DNA of 64,000 nt from Burkholderia sp. USMB20 (GCF_000949135.2 NZ_JTAN02000019.1:310001-374000); one strand, 5' to 3'; positions 46,845 through 56,582 are shown, counted from the stretch's first letter. The notes: a model not told the origin generated them from the letters alone. A program made the numbers and translations.

Positions 46845-48314
46845 TCAATCGCCAAAACCCACGATCGACTTGACCTCCATGTACTCCTCCATCCCTTCGA
46901 TCCCGTACTCGCGGCCGTTGCCCGACTGCTTGTACCCGCCGAACGGCGCCTGAGGATCCCACGACGGGTAGTTCAGATGGACCTGACCCGAGCGCAGGCG
47001 CGCGGCCACCGCGCGCACGCGTTCCTTGTCGGTGCCCTGCACATGTGCGCCGAGCCCATAGACCGTGTCGTTCGCGATGGCGACGGCCTCGTCGACGGTA
47101 TCGTAAGGCAGGATCGCGAGGACCGGACCGAAGATCTCCTGCTGCGCGATCGCCATGTCGGTGCGGACGTCGGAAAACACGGTCGGCCGCGCATAAAAGC
47201 CGCGGTCGAATCCCGCCGGCCGCCCGGGACCGCCGGCGATCAGTTTCGCCCGTTCGTCGAGGCCCGCGTCGATCATCTGCGCGACCCGGCCGAACTGCGC
47301 GCGATTGGCCAGCGGACCATGCGTCGTCGTGTCGGCGAACGGATCGCCGACGACCAGCTGCTGCGTCGCCGCGACGGCCAGCGCCTCGACGCGGCCCAGC
47401 ACGCTGCGCGGCACGATCATCCGGGTCGGCGCGCTGCACGACTGGCCCATGTTGCGGAACGCGGCGGCAACGCCCGGCGCGATGGCGCGCGACAGGTCCG
47501 CATCGGGCAATATGATGTTCGGCGACTTGCCGCCGAGCTCCTGCGCGACGCGCTTGACGGTCGGCGCCGCGGCCTGCGCGACCAGCACGCCGGCACGCGT
47601 CGAGCCGGTGATCGACACCATGTCGACCTCCGGGTGCGACGCGAGCGCCGCGCCCACCTCGGTTCCGCTGCCGCTCACCAGGTTGAACACGCCGGCGGGC
47701 ACGCCCGCATCGGCGATCACTTCGGCAAACAGCAACGCGCTGAGCGGCGACAGCTCGCTGGGTTTCAACACCACCGTGCAGCCTGCCGCGAGCGCCGGGC
47801 CGACCTTCGCCGTGATTTGATAGATCGGCCAGTTCCACGGTGTGATCAGCGCGCACACGCCGATCGGCTCGCGCACGATCGCGGTCGTCCCGCGCCGTGT
47901 CAGGAACGGGTAACTGGCCAGATTGTCGCGCGCGACGCGGATATGTTCGGCCGCGAGCGGCACATGAGCGCCGCGTGCGTAATTGATCGGCGCGCCCATT
48001 TCCATCGCGAGCGCGAGCGCGAACCGTTCGGCACGCTCCAGCATCAACGCGTGAACGCGGTCGAGCAGTGCGGCGCGTTGCTGCGGCGAAGTCGCGGCCC
48101 AGCGCGCGAAAGCATTGCGCGCAGCCTGCACCGCGCGGTCGGCGTCGCGTGCATTGCCGAGCGGGATCTCGCACAGCGTGTCTTCGGTGGACGGGCTGAC
48201 GACCGCGAACCGGTCGCCGCCGTCAGGCAAGACCCAGTCGCCGTCGATGAAGAAGCGCTCCAGCCTGCCGGCTTCCATCAGGTGACGAACCGGTGAATCG
48301 ATGGGTGAATGCAT
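46845..48314 (-). CDS. NAD(P)+-dependent aldehyde dehydrogenase
   Basis: 489 residues from ATG 48314, which has AAGGA at a good distance; an in-frame ATG at 48341 does not. ALDH marks: T-P-W-N-W-P-I-Y, K-P-S-E-L-S-P-L, G-S-T-R-A-G, catalytic Glu in Q-E-L-G-G-K-S-P-N, catalytic Cys in G-Q-S-C-S-A-P, and F-G-G-Y-K-Q-S-G-N-G-R-E at the end. It oxidises an aldehyde to the acid in the cytoplasm. Neighbouring FAD oxidases, which release aldehydes from amines, suggest the substrate is an amino-aldehyde. Confidence 0.94.
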   Translation of the reverse strand: MHSPIDSPVRHLMEAGRLERFFIDGDWVLPDGGDRFAVVSPSTEDTLCEIPLGNARDADRAVQAARNAFARWAATSPQQRAALLDRVHALMLERAERFALALAMEMGAPINYARGAHVPLAAEHIRVARDNLASYPFLTRRGTTAIVREPIGVCALITPWNWPIYQITAKVGPALAAGCTVVLKPSELSPLSALLFAEVIADAGVPAGVFNLVSGSGTEVGAALASHPEVDMVSITGSTRAGVLVAQAAAPTVKRVAQELGGKSPNIILPDADLSRAIAPGVAAAFRNMGQSCSAPTRMIVPRSVLGRVEALAVAATQQLVVGDPFADTTTHGPLANRAQFGRVAQMIDAGLDERAKLIAGGPGRPAGFDRGFYARPTVFSDVRTDMAIAQQEIFGPVLAILPYDTVDEAVAIANDTVYGLGAHVQGTDKERVRAVAARLRSGQVHLNYPSWDPQAPFGGYKQSGNGREYGIEGMEEYMEVKSIVGFGD

Positions 48315-48400
48315 TGCGGGGTGTCCTTGAATCGATACCATGCGCCGGCGAACGGCGGAAGCCCGGAGGCCGCCATCGTCGTCCGCGAGACGGCCTCACA

Positions 48401-49726
48401 CTAGAAATCGGCAACCTTGCCCCAGGCGGAATCGGCGAACCGGCCCGGCTGATACGGTACCGGGTCCACGATCGGCGGCGCGCCGATGGCGAGATCCGCG
48501 ATCAGGTGACCGGCGCCGGGGCCGATGCCGAAACCGTGTCCGGAAAAGCCTGCCGCCAGGATCAATCCCGGCACGCCCGGCACTTCGCCGATACCCGGGA
48601 CGCCGTCCGGCGTGCTGTCGACGTACCCGGCCCATGCGTGCGTGATCGTGGCTTCGCGCAGTTCGGGCAGCAGTTCGACGGCACGACGATAGGTTTCGGT
48701 GACGGTCGGCATGTCGGGCTTCGGATCGAGGATGCGCACCGCCTCCATCGGGGTCGGCGCATCGAGCCGCCACCGCTTGAGCGTTTCGTGGCCGCCGCGC
48801 ATGCCCTCGAGGCCGCCCGGCAGCAGATTGCGCCAGCGCTTCGCGAACATCGGCACGAACTGCGGGGCGAACCGCAGGAACTGCGGCGTCACGTCCACGC
48901 GCGCGCGGCCGCTGATGGCCAGCGCGTAGCGTCCGTCGTCGCGGCGCGTGACGGACACGCCGGAGGTGTACAGCGCGTCCGGCAAGCGCTGTTCGACGGG
49001 CGACACGCTCAGGATCGACTGACGGATCGACGCCTGCGGAAAGCGGATGCCGAGCTGGCGGCAGAACGACGACGCCCACGCGCCGCCGGCGAGCACGACC
49101 GTCTTCGTCCTGATGACGCCGGCCTCGGTGACCACGCCGCCGACGCGCCCGCCCTCGAGTTCGATCCCGCGCGCAGCACACTGCTGGTGGACGCTGCCGC
49201 CCAGCTTCATCAGTGCAGCCGCCACGGCCGGCGCGGCCTTGCCCGGGTCGGCCGTGCCGTCGGTCGGCGAGAACACGCCGCCCTTCCACTGCCGGCCCGT
49301 CACGCGCCCGCGCTCGCCGGCCTGCTTGCTGTCGAGCATGTACGTCGTCACGCCCGCGGTCTTCGCGAAGTCGCCCCAGCTGGCCCAGCGGGACAGCTCG
49401 GCCTCGTCGTTGCTCAGATACAGCAGCCCGCAGCGATGAAAGCCCGTGTCTTCGCCGGATTCGGCGGCGAATCGTTCCCACAGGTCGATGCTCTTGCTCG
49501 CCATCGGCAATTCGCGCGCGTCGCGGTTCTGCTGCCGGCACCAGCCCCAGTTGCGGCTCGACTGCTCGGCGCCGATGCGGCCCTTCTCGACCAGCGCGAC
49601 CGACATGCCGCGCCGGGCGAGGTAGTACGCGGTAAAGACGCCGATGATGCCGCCGCCGATCACGACGACGTCGGCCGAGGCCGGCAGCGTGGGCGAGGTT
49701 TCGATAAGGCGCAGCGGAGGGGACAT
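48401..49726 (-). CDS. FAD-dependent amino acid/amine oxidoreductase (DadA/DAO fold)
   Basis: 441 residues. The N-terminal dinucleotide-binding motif V-V-V-I-G-G-G-I-I-G-V-F-T-A-Y-Y-L-A is followed by Q-S-S-R-N-W-G-W-C-R-Q-Q-N-R-D, a variant of the covalent or near-flavin segment in this group. The C-terminal FAD closing motif is H-A-W-A-G-Y-V-D-S-T-P-D-G-V-P, then G-F-S-G-H-G-F-G-I-G-P. It should oxidise the C-N bond of a secondary or primary amine. It starts 2 bases after the bicupin gene's stop, so the two are translationally linked. Confidence 0.9.
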   Translation of the reverse strand: MSPPLRLIETSPTLPASADVVVIGGGIIGVFTAYYLARRGMSVALVEKGRIGAEQSSRNWGWCRQQNRDARELPMASKSIDLWERFAAESGEDTGFHRCGLLYLSNDEAELSRWASWGDFAKTAGVTTYMLDSKQAGERGRVTGRQWKGGVFSPTDGTADPGKAAPAVAAALMKLGGSVHQQCAARGIELEGGRVGGVVTEAGVIRTKTVVLAGGAWASSFCRQLGIRFPQASIRQSILSVSPVEQRLPDALYTSGVSVTRRDDGRYALAISGRARVDVTPQFLRFAPQFVPMFAKRWRNLLPGGLEGMRGGHETLKRWRLDAPTPMEAVRILDPKPDMPTVTETYRRAVELLPELREATITHAWAGYVDSTPDGVPGIGEVPGVPGLILAAGFSGHGFGIGPGAGHLIADLAIGAPPIVDPVPYQPGRFADSAWGKVADF

Positions 49727-49728
49727 GG

Positions 49729-50463
49729 TCAGTCTCGTTCGGTGGATACGTGGACGTTCTGCACGACGTAGAATTTCGCCACGCGCTCGCTGCTTTCCCA
49801 CCCGATCGACGCGCCGCGCGGCACGAACAGCGCGTCGCCGGCGCCGAGCGACAGCACGCTGCCGTCGGGCGCCGCGAACCGGACGCCGCCGGCCAGCAGG
49901 AGCATGAATTCGTTCACGCGATGCGGGCGAACGATCCGGTGATACGGCGTCGAATCCCACGTGCCCGCGCAGTACCCGGCGCCGTCGTCGACGAACACGT
50001 TGTCGCTGCGGCATTGCGGCGCGGGGCCGAGCAGGACCTCCGGCGGCAGCGTCGCGGACGGCTTGAAGTCGGCGTCGGCGCGCAGCGCGAACACGCCGCG
50101 CTGCGTCGGTGTCGCGCACGCGGCCGCGCAGAACGTGAACAGCACGCGCGATGCCGCGGTGACGCGCAGCGCCGTGCCGCCGCCGATCACGGCCCCTTCT
50201 CCCGGGCCCAGCACGAGCGGTGCGGCGCCGGCCGCTTCGAGCGTCAGCTCGCCTTCGATGATCGCGATGGTTTCGATGTGCGGAAAGCTCGCCACGTCGA
50301 GTTCGCCGGCGAAGGCGATACGTCCGGCGGCCATCGCGTCGGGCCCTTCCCAGGCGATCTCCCGATGTCGCGCGAACGGATCGTTCGCGCCGAACGCCTG
50401 CTGGCGAAACGCGGTTGACGAAGGTGCGCCGTCGGCACGGTGCAACACGAAAGCTGCGGTCAT
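49729..50463 (-). CDS. Bicupin-domain protein
   Basis: 244 residues with two beta-sandwich cupin modules (about 50-105 and 165-235). The second has Y-H-R-I-V-R-P-H-R-V-N-E-F-M-L-L-L, G-A-G-D-A-L-F-V-P-R-G and a Trp-containing strand, resembling DUF861/cupin_3 proteins. His and Glu in the second module could bind a metal. It might be a small-molecule sensor or isomerase serving the adjacent FAD oxidase; the reaction is unknown. Transcribed with the oxidase (2 bases apart). Confidence 0.8.
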   Translation of the reverse strand: MTAAFVLHRADGAPSSTAFRQQAFGANDPFARHREIAWEGPDAMAAGRIAFAGELDVASFPHIETIAIIEGELTLEAAGAAPLVLGPGEGAVIGGGTALRVTAASRVLFTFCAAACATPTQRGVFALRADADFKPSATLPPEVLLGPAPQCRSDNVFVDDGAGYCAGTWDSTPYHRIVRPHRVNEFMLLLAGGVRFAAPDGSVLSLGAGDALFVPRGASIGWESSERVAKFYVVQNVHVSTERD

Positions 50464-50579
50464 TTCTGCTCCTGTGCAATGCGCGGCGGCCGGGTTGAAA
50501 ACCGTCGCGCGATATCGGAAAGGGTCGTTCGCCGGCGCGCTCGCCGGCCATCCGTCAGGCGTGCCCGTCGCCGTTGCGC

Positions 50580-51032
50580 CTACGCGGCGTGACACGACGC
50601 TGCGCGGCGCTCGGTGTGCGGGCGCATCGAAGACGGCCGCGCAGGCGTGCCCGGCCGCGCGACCACGTAATCGCGCGGCGTGATCCCGAGTACCCGCCGG
50701 AAATGCCGGCACAGGTGGCTCTGATCGAAGAAGCCGACCTCGGTCGCGACGACCGACGGCGCGAGGCCGGCGCGCAGCAAGTCCTGCGCACGCCGCACGC
50801 GCACGAGGCACAGATACCGGTGCGGCGACAACCCGACTTCGCCGCGAAAGCGTGCGGTGAAACGCGACACGCTCAATCCGGCCACCGCCGCGAGCGTGTC
50901 GAGGTTCAGCGGCTGCGCGAATGACGCATCGATCGTGCGCAGCACGTCGCCGATCGCCGGCGATACGGGCTGCGGAACACGCGGTGCGCGAGGCGTCGCG
51001 CCTTCGTCCGCGTCGTGGAACAGGGTGACCAT
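50580..51032 (-). CDS. AraC-family transcriptional regulator (single-domain)
   Basis: 150 residues from ATG 51032, favoured by GAGGA eight bases before it; an in-frame ATG at 51047 is the alternative. Most of it is the double helix-turn-helix DNA-binding domain: L-D-T-L-A-A-V-A-G-L-S-V-S-R-F-T-A-R-F, then V-A-T-E-V-G-F-F-D-Q-S-H-L-C-R-H-F-R-R. A ligand-binding domain is missing, so the neighbouring bicupin protein could supply sensing (inference). It lies between two FAD oxidase units and probably controls the amine cluster. Confidence 0.88.
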   Translation of the reverse strand: MVTLFHDADEGATPRAPRVPQPVSPAIGDVLRTIDASFAQPLNLDTLAAVAGLSVSRFTARFRGEVGLSPHRYLCLVRVRRAQDLLRAGLAPSVVATEVGFFDQSHLCRHFRRVLGITPRDYVVARPGTPARPSSMRPHTERRAASCHAA

Positions 51033-51197
51033 ACTCGCCGTCCTCATGCGGCCGCCTGCGCGGCAGTGCGCGGCGCGGCGCCGGGCGCGCCCGGCCCGGC
51101 CATCGTGTCGCCGCCGGTCCCGTCGCGGCGGCCGTTGCCGGCGGCGAGCGGGCAAACGAATCGTGCGGTCATATCCAATCCTCCGGGGGCAGTCGCT

Positions 51198-52475
51198 TCA
51201 GTGCAGGAAATCCTGGATCCGGTAATACGCGCCGACGATCGGCAGAAACCACGCGTGCCCGAAATGGCCGGGCATCGCCGGCCATTCGAGGTCGCGCCAC
51301 GGATTCGACGCGGCGGCGCCGTACAGCACGTCGGCCATCACGCGGCCCATGTGCACCGACATCTGCACGCCGTGGCCGCTGTAGCCCATCGAGTAATAGA
51401 GCCCGTCGTGCTGGCCCGCGCGCGGCAGCCGGTCGGCGGTGATGTCCACCAGCCCGCCCCAGCAGTAATCGAGCCGCACCTTGGCCAGTTCCGGGAAATA
51501 CTCGGCCATGCCGGCGCGCAGGATGTCGCCGCTTTTCGCGTCGGAGCGCGGGCTCGACATCGCGAAGCGCGCGCGGCCGCCGAACAGCAGCCGGTTGTCG
51601 GGCGTCACGCGGAAGTAGTTGCCGATCTGGCGCGACGTCACGTAGGCGCGGCGCTGCGGGAACAGCCGGTTCAACTGTGCGTCGGGCAGCGGCTCGGTCA
51701 CGACGATGAAGCTGCCGACCGGCGCGATGCGCCGCCGGAACCAGCCGAACGGGCCGTGCTGCGATGCGCCGGTCGCGACCAGCACGCGATCGGCGACGAT
51801 CCTGCCGCGCGTGCAGGTGATCGCGTGGCGCTCGCCGTCGAGCCGCTCGAGCTGCGTGACGGCCGCATGCTCGTAGACGCGCGCGCCGGCGCGTACGGCC
51901 GCCTGCGCAAGCCCGACGCCGAACTTGCCCATGTGCATCTGCGCGCCGTTGCGCTGCAGGAGTCCACCGTAGAAACCGTCGGAAGCGACTTCGTCGCGAA
52001 TCCGCGCCGGCTCGATCAGTTCGATGTCCGGATCGACATCGCGGCGCAACGCGTCGAAGGTCTTTTCGAGCCCCGCGAAGTGCTGCGGCTTCGCGGCGAG
52101 CTTCAGCTTGCCCGCCCGCCGGAAATCGCAGTCGATCGCGTGCTCGGCGACGATCGTCTCGACGCTCTTCACCGCGCTTTCGTACGCGCGATAGAACTGC
52201 TTCGCCGGCTCCGCGCCGATGCGCGCGGCCAGCGATGCGTAGTCCTGCGCGACGCCCGTATTGCACTGGCCGCCGTTGCGGCCGGACGCTTCGCCCGCGA
52301 CCTGCGCGGCGTCGAGCACGACCACCGATACGCCGCGCTGCGCGAGCGCCAGCGCCGCCGACAGGCCGGTGAAGCCGCCGCCGATCACGACCACGTCGGC
52401 GCGCCCTTCGACGGGCCCTTCGCAGCCGGCGCGAAACGCGGGGCGGGTATCCAGCCAGTACGATTCGAATTTCAT
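51198..52475 (-). CDS. FAD-dependent oxidoreductase, PuuB/YgaF-like
   Basis: 425 residues from ATG 52475, where AAGGAACCG precedes and the family-typical start (M-K-F-E-S-Y-W-L-D-T) is found; an ATG at 52532 would add 19 residues without a ribosome site. FAD motif V-V-V-I-G-G-G-F-T-G-L-S-A-A-L-A-L-A, then A-S-G-R-N-G-G-Q-C-N-T-G, and near the end W-G-G-L-V-D-I-T, G-Y-S-G-H-G-V-Q-M. PuuB oxidises gamma-glutamylputrescine; related proteins oxidise other N-substituted amines. The gene lies between the AraC regulator and the peptide transporter. Confidence 0.9.
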   Translation of the reverse strand: MKFESYWLDTRPAFRAGCEGPVEGRADVVVIGGGFTGLSAALALAQRGVSVVVLDAAQVAGEASGRNGGQCNTGVAQDYASLAARIGAEPAKQFYRAYESAVKSVETIVAEHAIDCDFRRAGKLKLAAKPQHFAGLEKTFDALRRDVDPDIELIEPARIRDEVASDGFYGGLLQRNGAQMHMGKFGVGLAQAAVRAGARVYEHAAVTQLERLDGERHAITCTRGRIVADRVLVATGASQHGPFGWFRRRIAPVGSFIVVTEPLPDAQLNRLFPQRRAYVTSRQIGNYFRVTPDNRLLFGGRARFAMSSPRSDAKSGDILRAGMAEYFPELAKVRLDYCWGGLVDITADRLPRAGQHDGLYYSMGYSGHGVQMSVHMGRVMADVLYGAAASNPWRDLEWPAMPGHFGHAWFLPIVGAYYRIQDFLH

Positions 52476-52685
52476 CGGTTCCTTCTCGAGCAGGTCGGCG
52501 ACGACGATCGGCGGCCGTTCATGGGAAATCATTTAATCACCATCAAAAACCGCAGTTGCCGCGTATTCGCGCGCGGCACGCGCACAAAGCGCCGTTTTGC
52601 GCGACCGCCGCAGCAGACTATGCGGTGCGCCGTTCGCTGCGTCACTTGCCACGTCGCGCGCGGCGAACATCCGGCGTGTCGCGCG

Positions 52686-54560
52686 CTACAGCTGCACCGG
52701 CTGCTCGGGCGCGGCACCCTCCGGCGCCGGTTCCGCCTGGAAGCGCGCGAGGTCTTCCTCGCTGCGATGGCACAGCACCTGCGCGCCGTTGCCGAGCGTG
52801 CGCAGCGCCGGTGCCGTCCGGTTGCAGACGCCGTCCACGCGCATCGCGCAGCGCGACAGGAACGGACACAGCTCGGCGTCGTTCTCGCGCTCGCCGATCG
52901 GCACCAGCGGTCGGTGGCAACGCTCGGCCGCATCGCCGAGCCAGCCCGCGCGCAGCTCCGGCGCGGACGACACCAGCAGATGCGAATACGGGTGATAAGG
53001 CGGCGCGCACAGCGCGTCGCGGCTACCGGTTTCGACACGGCGGCCCGCGTACAGCACGACGATGTCGTCGCTGATCGCGCGCACCTTCGCGATGTCGTGC
53101 GTGATGAACACGTACGACACGCCGAGCTTCGCCTGCAGGTCGCGCAGCAGATCCATGATCGCGGCGCCGACGACCGTATCGAGCGCCGACGTGACTTCGT
53201 CGCACAGGATCAGGTCGGGCTCGGCCGCGAGCGCACGCGCGAGGTTCACGCGCTGCTTCTGCCCGCCGGACAGCTCGCCGGTACGCCGCGAGGCCACCGC
53301 GGGCGGCAACCGCACGAGTTCGAGCAGCTCGGCGACGCGCTGCCGCGCCCGCGCGCCCTTGATCCCGTGATAGAACGCGAGCGGCCGCGCGAGCGTGCGC
53401 TCGACGGTATGCACCGGATTGAGCGCGGTATCGGCGTTCTGGAACACGATCTGCACGCGGCGGTGCTGCTCCTTCGTGCGCTTGGCGATATCGAGCGCGA
53501 GCGGCTCGCCGTCGAGCAGAATCTTCCCGGCCGCCGCCGGGACCAGGCCCGCGATCACCTTGGCGAGCGTCGTCTTGCCCGAGCCCGATTCGCCGATCAC
53601 GCCAACCGTCTGCCCGCGCCCGATGCGCAGGTCGACTTCGTGCAGGATCAGCTTCGCGGGCCAGCCCTTTGCCGTCCGGCCGCCGTAACCGGCGACCGCA
53701 CCGCGCACGTCGAGCAGCGGCGCCGGTTCGGCCGGCGCCGGTTTCTCGTCGCGTTGCGCATCGTTCGGCGTGACGGCCGCGATCAGGCTCTGCGTGTACG
53801 GGTGCGCCGGCGCATGCAGGATCTGCTCGGTCGCGCCGACTTCGCGGATCACGCCGTCGCTCAGCACGACGATCCGGTCGGCCATCTGCGCGACCACCGC
53901 CAGATCGTGCGACACGTACACCGCGCTCATCCCGTAGCGCCGGATCACGCTCTTGAACGCCTGCAGCACGTCGATCTGCGTGGTCACGTCGAGCGCGGTG
54001 GTCGGCTCGTCGAGGATCACGAGCTCCGGATCGGTGATCAGCGCCATCGCGGCCATCAGCCGCTGCAGCTGGCCGCCCGACACCTGGTGCGGATAACGCT
54101 TGCCGATCGTCTCGGGCTCCGGCAGCGCGAGCGCGCGGAACAGCTCGACCGCCTTCGCCTGCGCGTCGCGCTTCGTCATCGTCTTGTGGATGAGCGCGCT
54201 CTCGATCACCTGGTCGAGAATCGTGCGCGACGGGTTGAATGCGGCGGCCGCGCTCTGTGCGATGTACGCGACCTTCCGACCGCGTAGCGCGGTCAGGCCT
54301 TGCGCGGACAGCGTGCAGACGTCCGTTCCACCGAGCTTCACCGAGCCGCCGGCGATCCGGCAGCCGGTGCGCGCATGGCCCATCAGCGACAGCGCGATCG
54401 TCGTCTTGCCGGAGCCCGATTCGCCGATCAGCGCGAGCACCTCGCCGCGCGCGATCTCGAAGTCGACGCCGTGGACGATCGTCGTTTCCTCGCCGCCCGG
54501 CCGGCCGCCGACCACGCGCAGCCCGCGCACCTCGACGAGCGGAGTCGATTCATCTCGCAT
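52686..54560 (-). CDS. Peptide ABC transporter, fused double ATP-binding protein (DppD-DppF-like)
   Basis: 624 residues with two complete nucleotide-binding domains. First: G-E-S-G-S-G-K-T-T, V-S-G-G-Q-L-Q-R, L-V-I-L-D-E-P-T-T-A-L-D. Second: again G-E-S-G-S-G-K-T-T, L-S-G-G-Q-K-Q-R, L-I-L-C-D-E-V-T-S-A-L-D. The tail has the oligopeptide-transporter C-terminal extension with four Cys (C-P-F-L-S-R-C, G-V-C, V-L-C), which in DppD-type proteins may hold an iron-sulfur cluster. It drives the two permeases upstream. Its start overlaps the preceding permease's stop by one base. Confidence 0.93.
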   Translation of the reverse strand: MRDESTPLVEVRGLRVVGGRPGGEETTIVHGVDFEIARGEVLALIGESGSGKTTIALSLMGHARTGCRIAGGSVKLGGTDVCTLSAQGLTALRGRKVAYIAQSAAAAFNPSRTILDQVIESALIHKTMTKRDAQAKAVELFRALALPEPETIGKRYPHQVSGGQLQRLMAAMALITDPELVILDEPTTALDVTTQIDVLQAFKSVIRRYGMSAVYVSHDLAVVAQMADRIVVLSDGVIREVGATEQILHAPAHPYTQSLIAAVTPNDAQRDEKPAPAEPAPLLDVRGAVAGYGGRTAKGWPAKLILHEVDLRIGRGQTVGVIGESGSGKTTLAKVIAGLVPAAAGKILLDGEPLALDIAKRTKEQHRRVQIVFQNADTALNPVHTVERTLARPLAFYHGIKGARARQRVAELLELVRLPPAVASRRTGELSGGQKQRVNLARALAAEPDLILCDEVTSALDTVVGAAIMDLLRDLQAKLGVSYVFITHDIAKVRAISDDIVVLYAGRRVETGSRDALCAPPYHPYSHLLVSSAPELRAGWLGDAAERCHRPLVPIGERENDAELCPFLSRCAMRVDGVCNRTAPALRTLGNGAQVLCHRSEEDLARFQAEPAPEGAAPEQPVQL

Positions 54561-55528
54561 CAGTGTTCTCCCGCGGCCGCGGCCGCGCCCTTGCGGCGGC
54601 CGCGATGCGGCAGGCCGTCGATCAACAGGTTGACGCCCACCGTCAGGATCGCGATCGCGACCGCGGGCATGATCGCGACGGCCGAGCCGTCGCCGAGGCT
54701 CGCGATGTTCTCGCGCACGAGCGAGCCGAGGTCCGCGTACGGCGGCTGCACGCCGAGCCCGAGAAAGCTCAGGCCGCTCAGCAGCAGCACGACGAACGTG
54801 AAGCGCAGCCCGGTATCGGCGAGCATCGGATGGATCATGTTCGGCAGCATCTCGACGCACGCGATGTACAGCGCGCTCTCGCCGCGCGCCCGCGCCACCT
54901 GCACGAATTCGAGCGTGCTGATGTTGACCGCCAGCGCGCGTGCGATCCGGTACGAGCCCGGCATGTAGCTGACCGCGGCGGTGAGGACCAGCAGCGGCAG
55001 CGACGAGCCGAAGGCCGCGACGAACATCAGCGCGAACATCTTCGAAGGAATCGACGTGAGCGCGTCGAGCAGCCGGCTCATCGTCTCGTCGACCGCGCGG
55101 CCCGACACGGTCGCGAGCAGCCCGAGCGTCGTGCCGGTCAGCGCGGCGAGCAGCACGGCCGCGAGCGCGAGCAGCACGGTCAGCCGGGTGCCGTACAGGA
55201 TCCGGCTCAGCATGTCGCGGCCGAGGAAGTCGGCGCCGAACGGCAGCTTCGCGCTGAACGGCGCGAACACGTCCGGCGTGACGATCGCGCCGACGTCGTG
55301 CGGCGCGAGCAGCGGCGCGAACACCGCGATGAACAGCATCAGGCTGACCATCGACAGGCCGATGCGGCCGCCGGTCGTCAGTCTGATGCGCGCGGCGCGG
55401 CGCTTGCGCGGCTGGTCGGGGGACGGCGCGGCGGGCGGCGTCGCGCCTCCCGACGGCGAGCGCGGTTCGCCTGACGGCGGCAGCGCGCTGCTGCGATGAA
55501 CGGGTTCGGTCGGGTGCATGGTCGGCAT
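54560..55528 (-). CDS. Peptide ABC transporter permease (DppC-like)
   Basis: 322 residues. A Pro/Ser-rich cytoplasmic head (about 1-50), an N-terminal helix, H-D-V-G-A-I-V region, L-P-F-G-A-D-F-L-G-R-D-M-L-S-R (the DppC family segment), then helices and the EAA loop with A-R-A-R-G-E-S-A, ending L-S-G-L-S-F-L-G-L-G-V-Q-P-P. The start could be ATG 55528 or 55519; neither has a clear ribosome site. Confidence 0.92.
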   Translation of the reverse strand: MPTMHPTEPVHRSSALPPSGEPRSPSGGATPPAAPSPDQPRKRRAARIRLTTGGRIGLSMVSLMLFIAVFAPLLAPHDVGAIVTPDVFAPFSAKLPFGADFLGRDMLSRILYGTRLTVLLALAAVLLAALTGTTLGLLATVSGRAVDETMSRLLDALTSIPSKMFALMFVAAFGSSLPLLVLTAAVSYMPGSYRIARALAVNISTLEFVQVARARGESALYIACVEMLPNMIHPMLADTGLRFTFVVLLLSGLSFLGLGVQPPYADLGSLVRENIASLGDGSAVAIMPAVAIAILTVGVNLLIDGLPHRGRRKGAAAAAGEH

Positions 55529-55549
55529 CTCGGAAGGTGGGCGGGACGC

Positions 55550-56503
55550 TCAGGTCCGCAATCTCGGGTTCGACACGATCGAGCAGAGGTCGGCGAACAG
55601 CACGAGCGTCAGGTAGGCGACGCAGAAGATCAGCGTGCAGGCCTGGACGAGCGGGAAATCGCGATTGCCGACCGCATCGACCATCAGGCTCGCGAGGCCC
55701 GGATAGTTGAAGATCGTCTCGACGACGATCACGCCGCCGAGCAGGTACGACAGGCTCAGCGCGATCGCATTGGCGATCGGCCCGATCGCGTTCGGCAGCG
55801 CGTGGCGCAGCACGACGCGCGCGGGGCTCGCGCCCTTGAGCACGGCCATCTCGACATACGACGCGCTCAACTGCTCGATCACCGCGGCGCGCGTCATCCG
55901 CGCCATCTGCGCGATCACGACCGCGCACAGCGTCAGCACCGGCATCGCGTACGCGCGCAGGAAATCGTGCAGGCTCTCGATCGGGCCGCTGTACGACAGC
56001 GCGGACAGCCAGTGCAGCTTCACGGCGAGCACGAGCACGGCGACCGTCGCGATCAGGAACTCCGGCGTCGCGACGAGCGCCAGCGTGCCGAGGCTGATCA
56101 CGCGGTCGACCACCGACTCGCGCTTGACCGCCGCGAGGATGCCGAGCAGCAGCGCGATCGGCACCGACACGGCGGTCGTGATCGCCGCGAGCGCGAGCGA
56201 CTTCGGCAGGCGCCCGCCGATCATCGCCGACACCGGCATGTCGCCGGACAGCGAACGGCCGAAATCGCCGTGCAGCAGCCCGGTGAGCCAGTTCAGGTAG
56301 CGCACGTGGGCCGGCATGTCGAGGCCGAACTGCTGGCGCAGCGCGGCGACCGTCTCGGGCGTCGCCGACTGGCCGAGCGCGGCCTGCGCGGCATCGCCCG
56401 GCAGCAGGTTCGTGATCGTGAAGATGATCGCGGACACGATCAGCAGCGTCAGCGCGGTGACCGCGATGCGCCGGCCGATCAGTCCAAGCAGGATTCGATT
56501 CAT
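55550..56503 (-). CDS. Peptide ABC transporter permease (DppB-like)
   Basis: 317 residues with GGGAGTGAAG ahead of the ATG. N-terminal helix, then F-T-I-T-N-L-L-P-G-D-A-A, R-Q-Q-F-G-L-D-M-P, and G-D-F-G-R-S-L, all typical of DppB. The EAA loop has V-L-K-G-A-S-P-A-R-V-V-L-R-H-A-L-P-N, and the last helices follow F-N-Y-P-G-L. It forms the inner-membrane channel with the DppC-like protein. Confidence 0.94.
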   Translation of the reverse strand: MNRILLGLIGRRIAVTALTLLIVSAIIFTITNLLPGDAAQAALGQSATPETVAALRQQFGLDMPAHVRYLNWLTGLLHGDFGRSLSGDMPVSAMIGGRLPKSLALAAITTAVSVPIALLLGILAAVKRESVVDRVISLGTLALVATPEFLIATVAVLVLAVKLHWLSALSYSGPIESLHDFLRAYAMPVLTLCAVVIAQMARMTRAAVIEQLSASYVEMAVLKGASPARVVLRHALPNAIGPIANAIALSLSYLLGGVIVVETIFNYPGLASLMVDAVGNRDFPLVQACTLIFCVAYLTLVLFADLCSIVSNPRLRT

Positions 56504-56582
56504 GAAACTTCACTCCCGTAAAGGCCGCGTGCGGCCGGCGCGGCAATCCGCACCGGCCGCACGGCGGCGGCACGCGCCGGCG

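Noticed and set aside
45324-48296. Open frame of 990 codons on the plus strand
   Set aside because: Lies opposite the M20 and aldehyde dehydrogenase genes, which have clear motifs; the translation is Arg-rich and domain-free.
51015-54287. Open frame of 1090 codons on the plus strand
   Set aside because: Antisense to the PuuB-like oxidase and the peptide transporter ATPase; no domain.
54561-56573. Extension of the fused ATPase frame upstream over the two permease genes
   Set aside because: Out-of-frame reading of the permeases; the ATPase starts at 54560.
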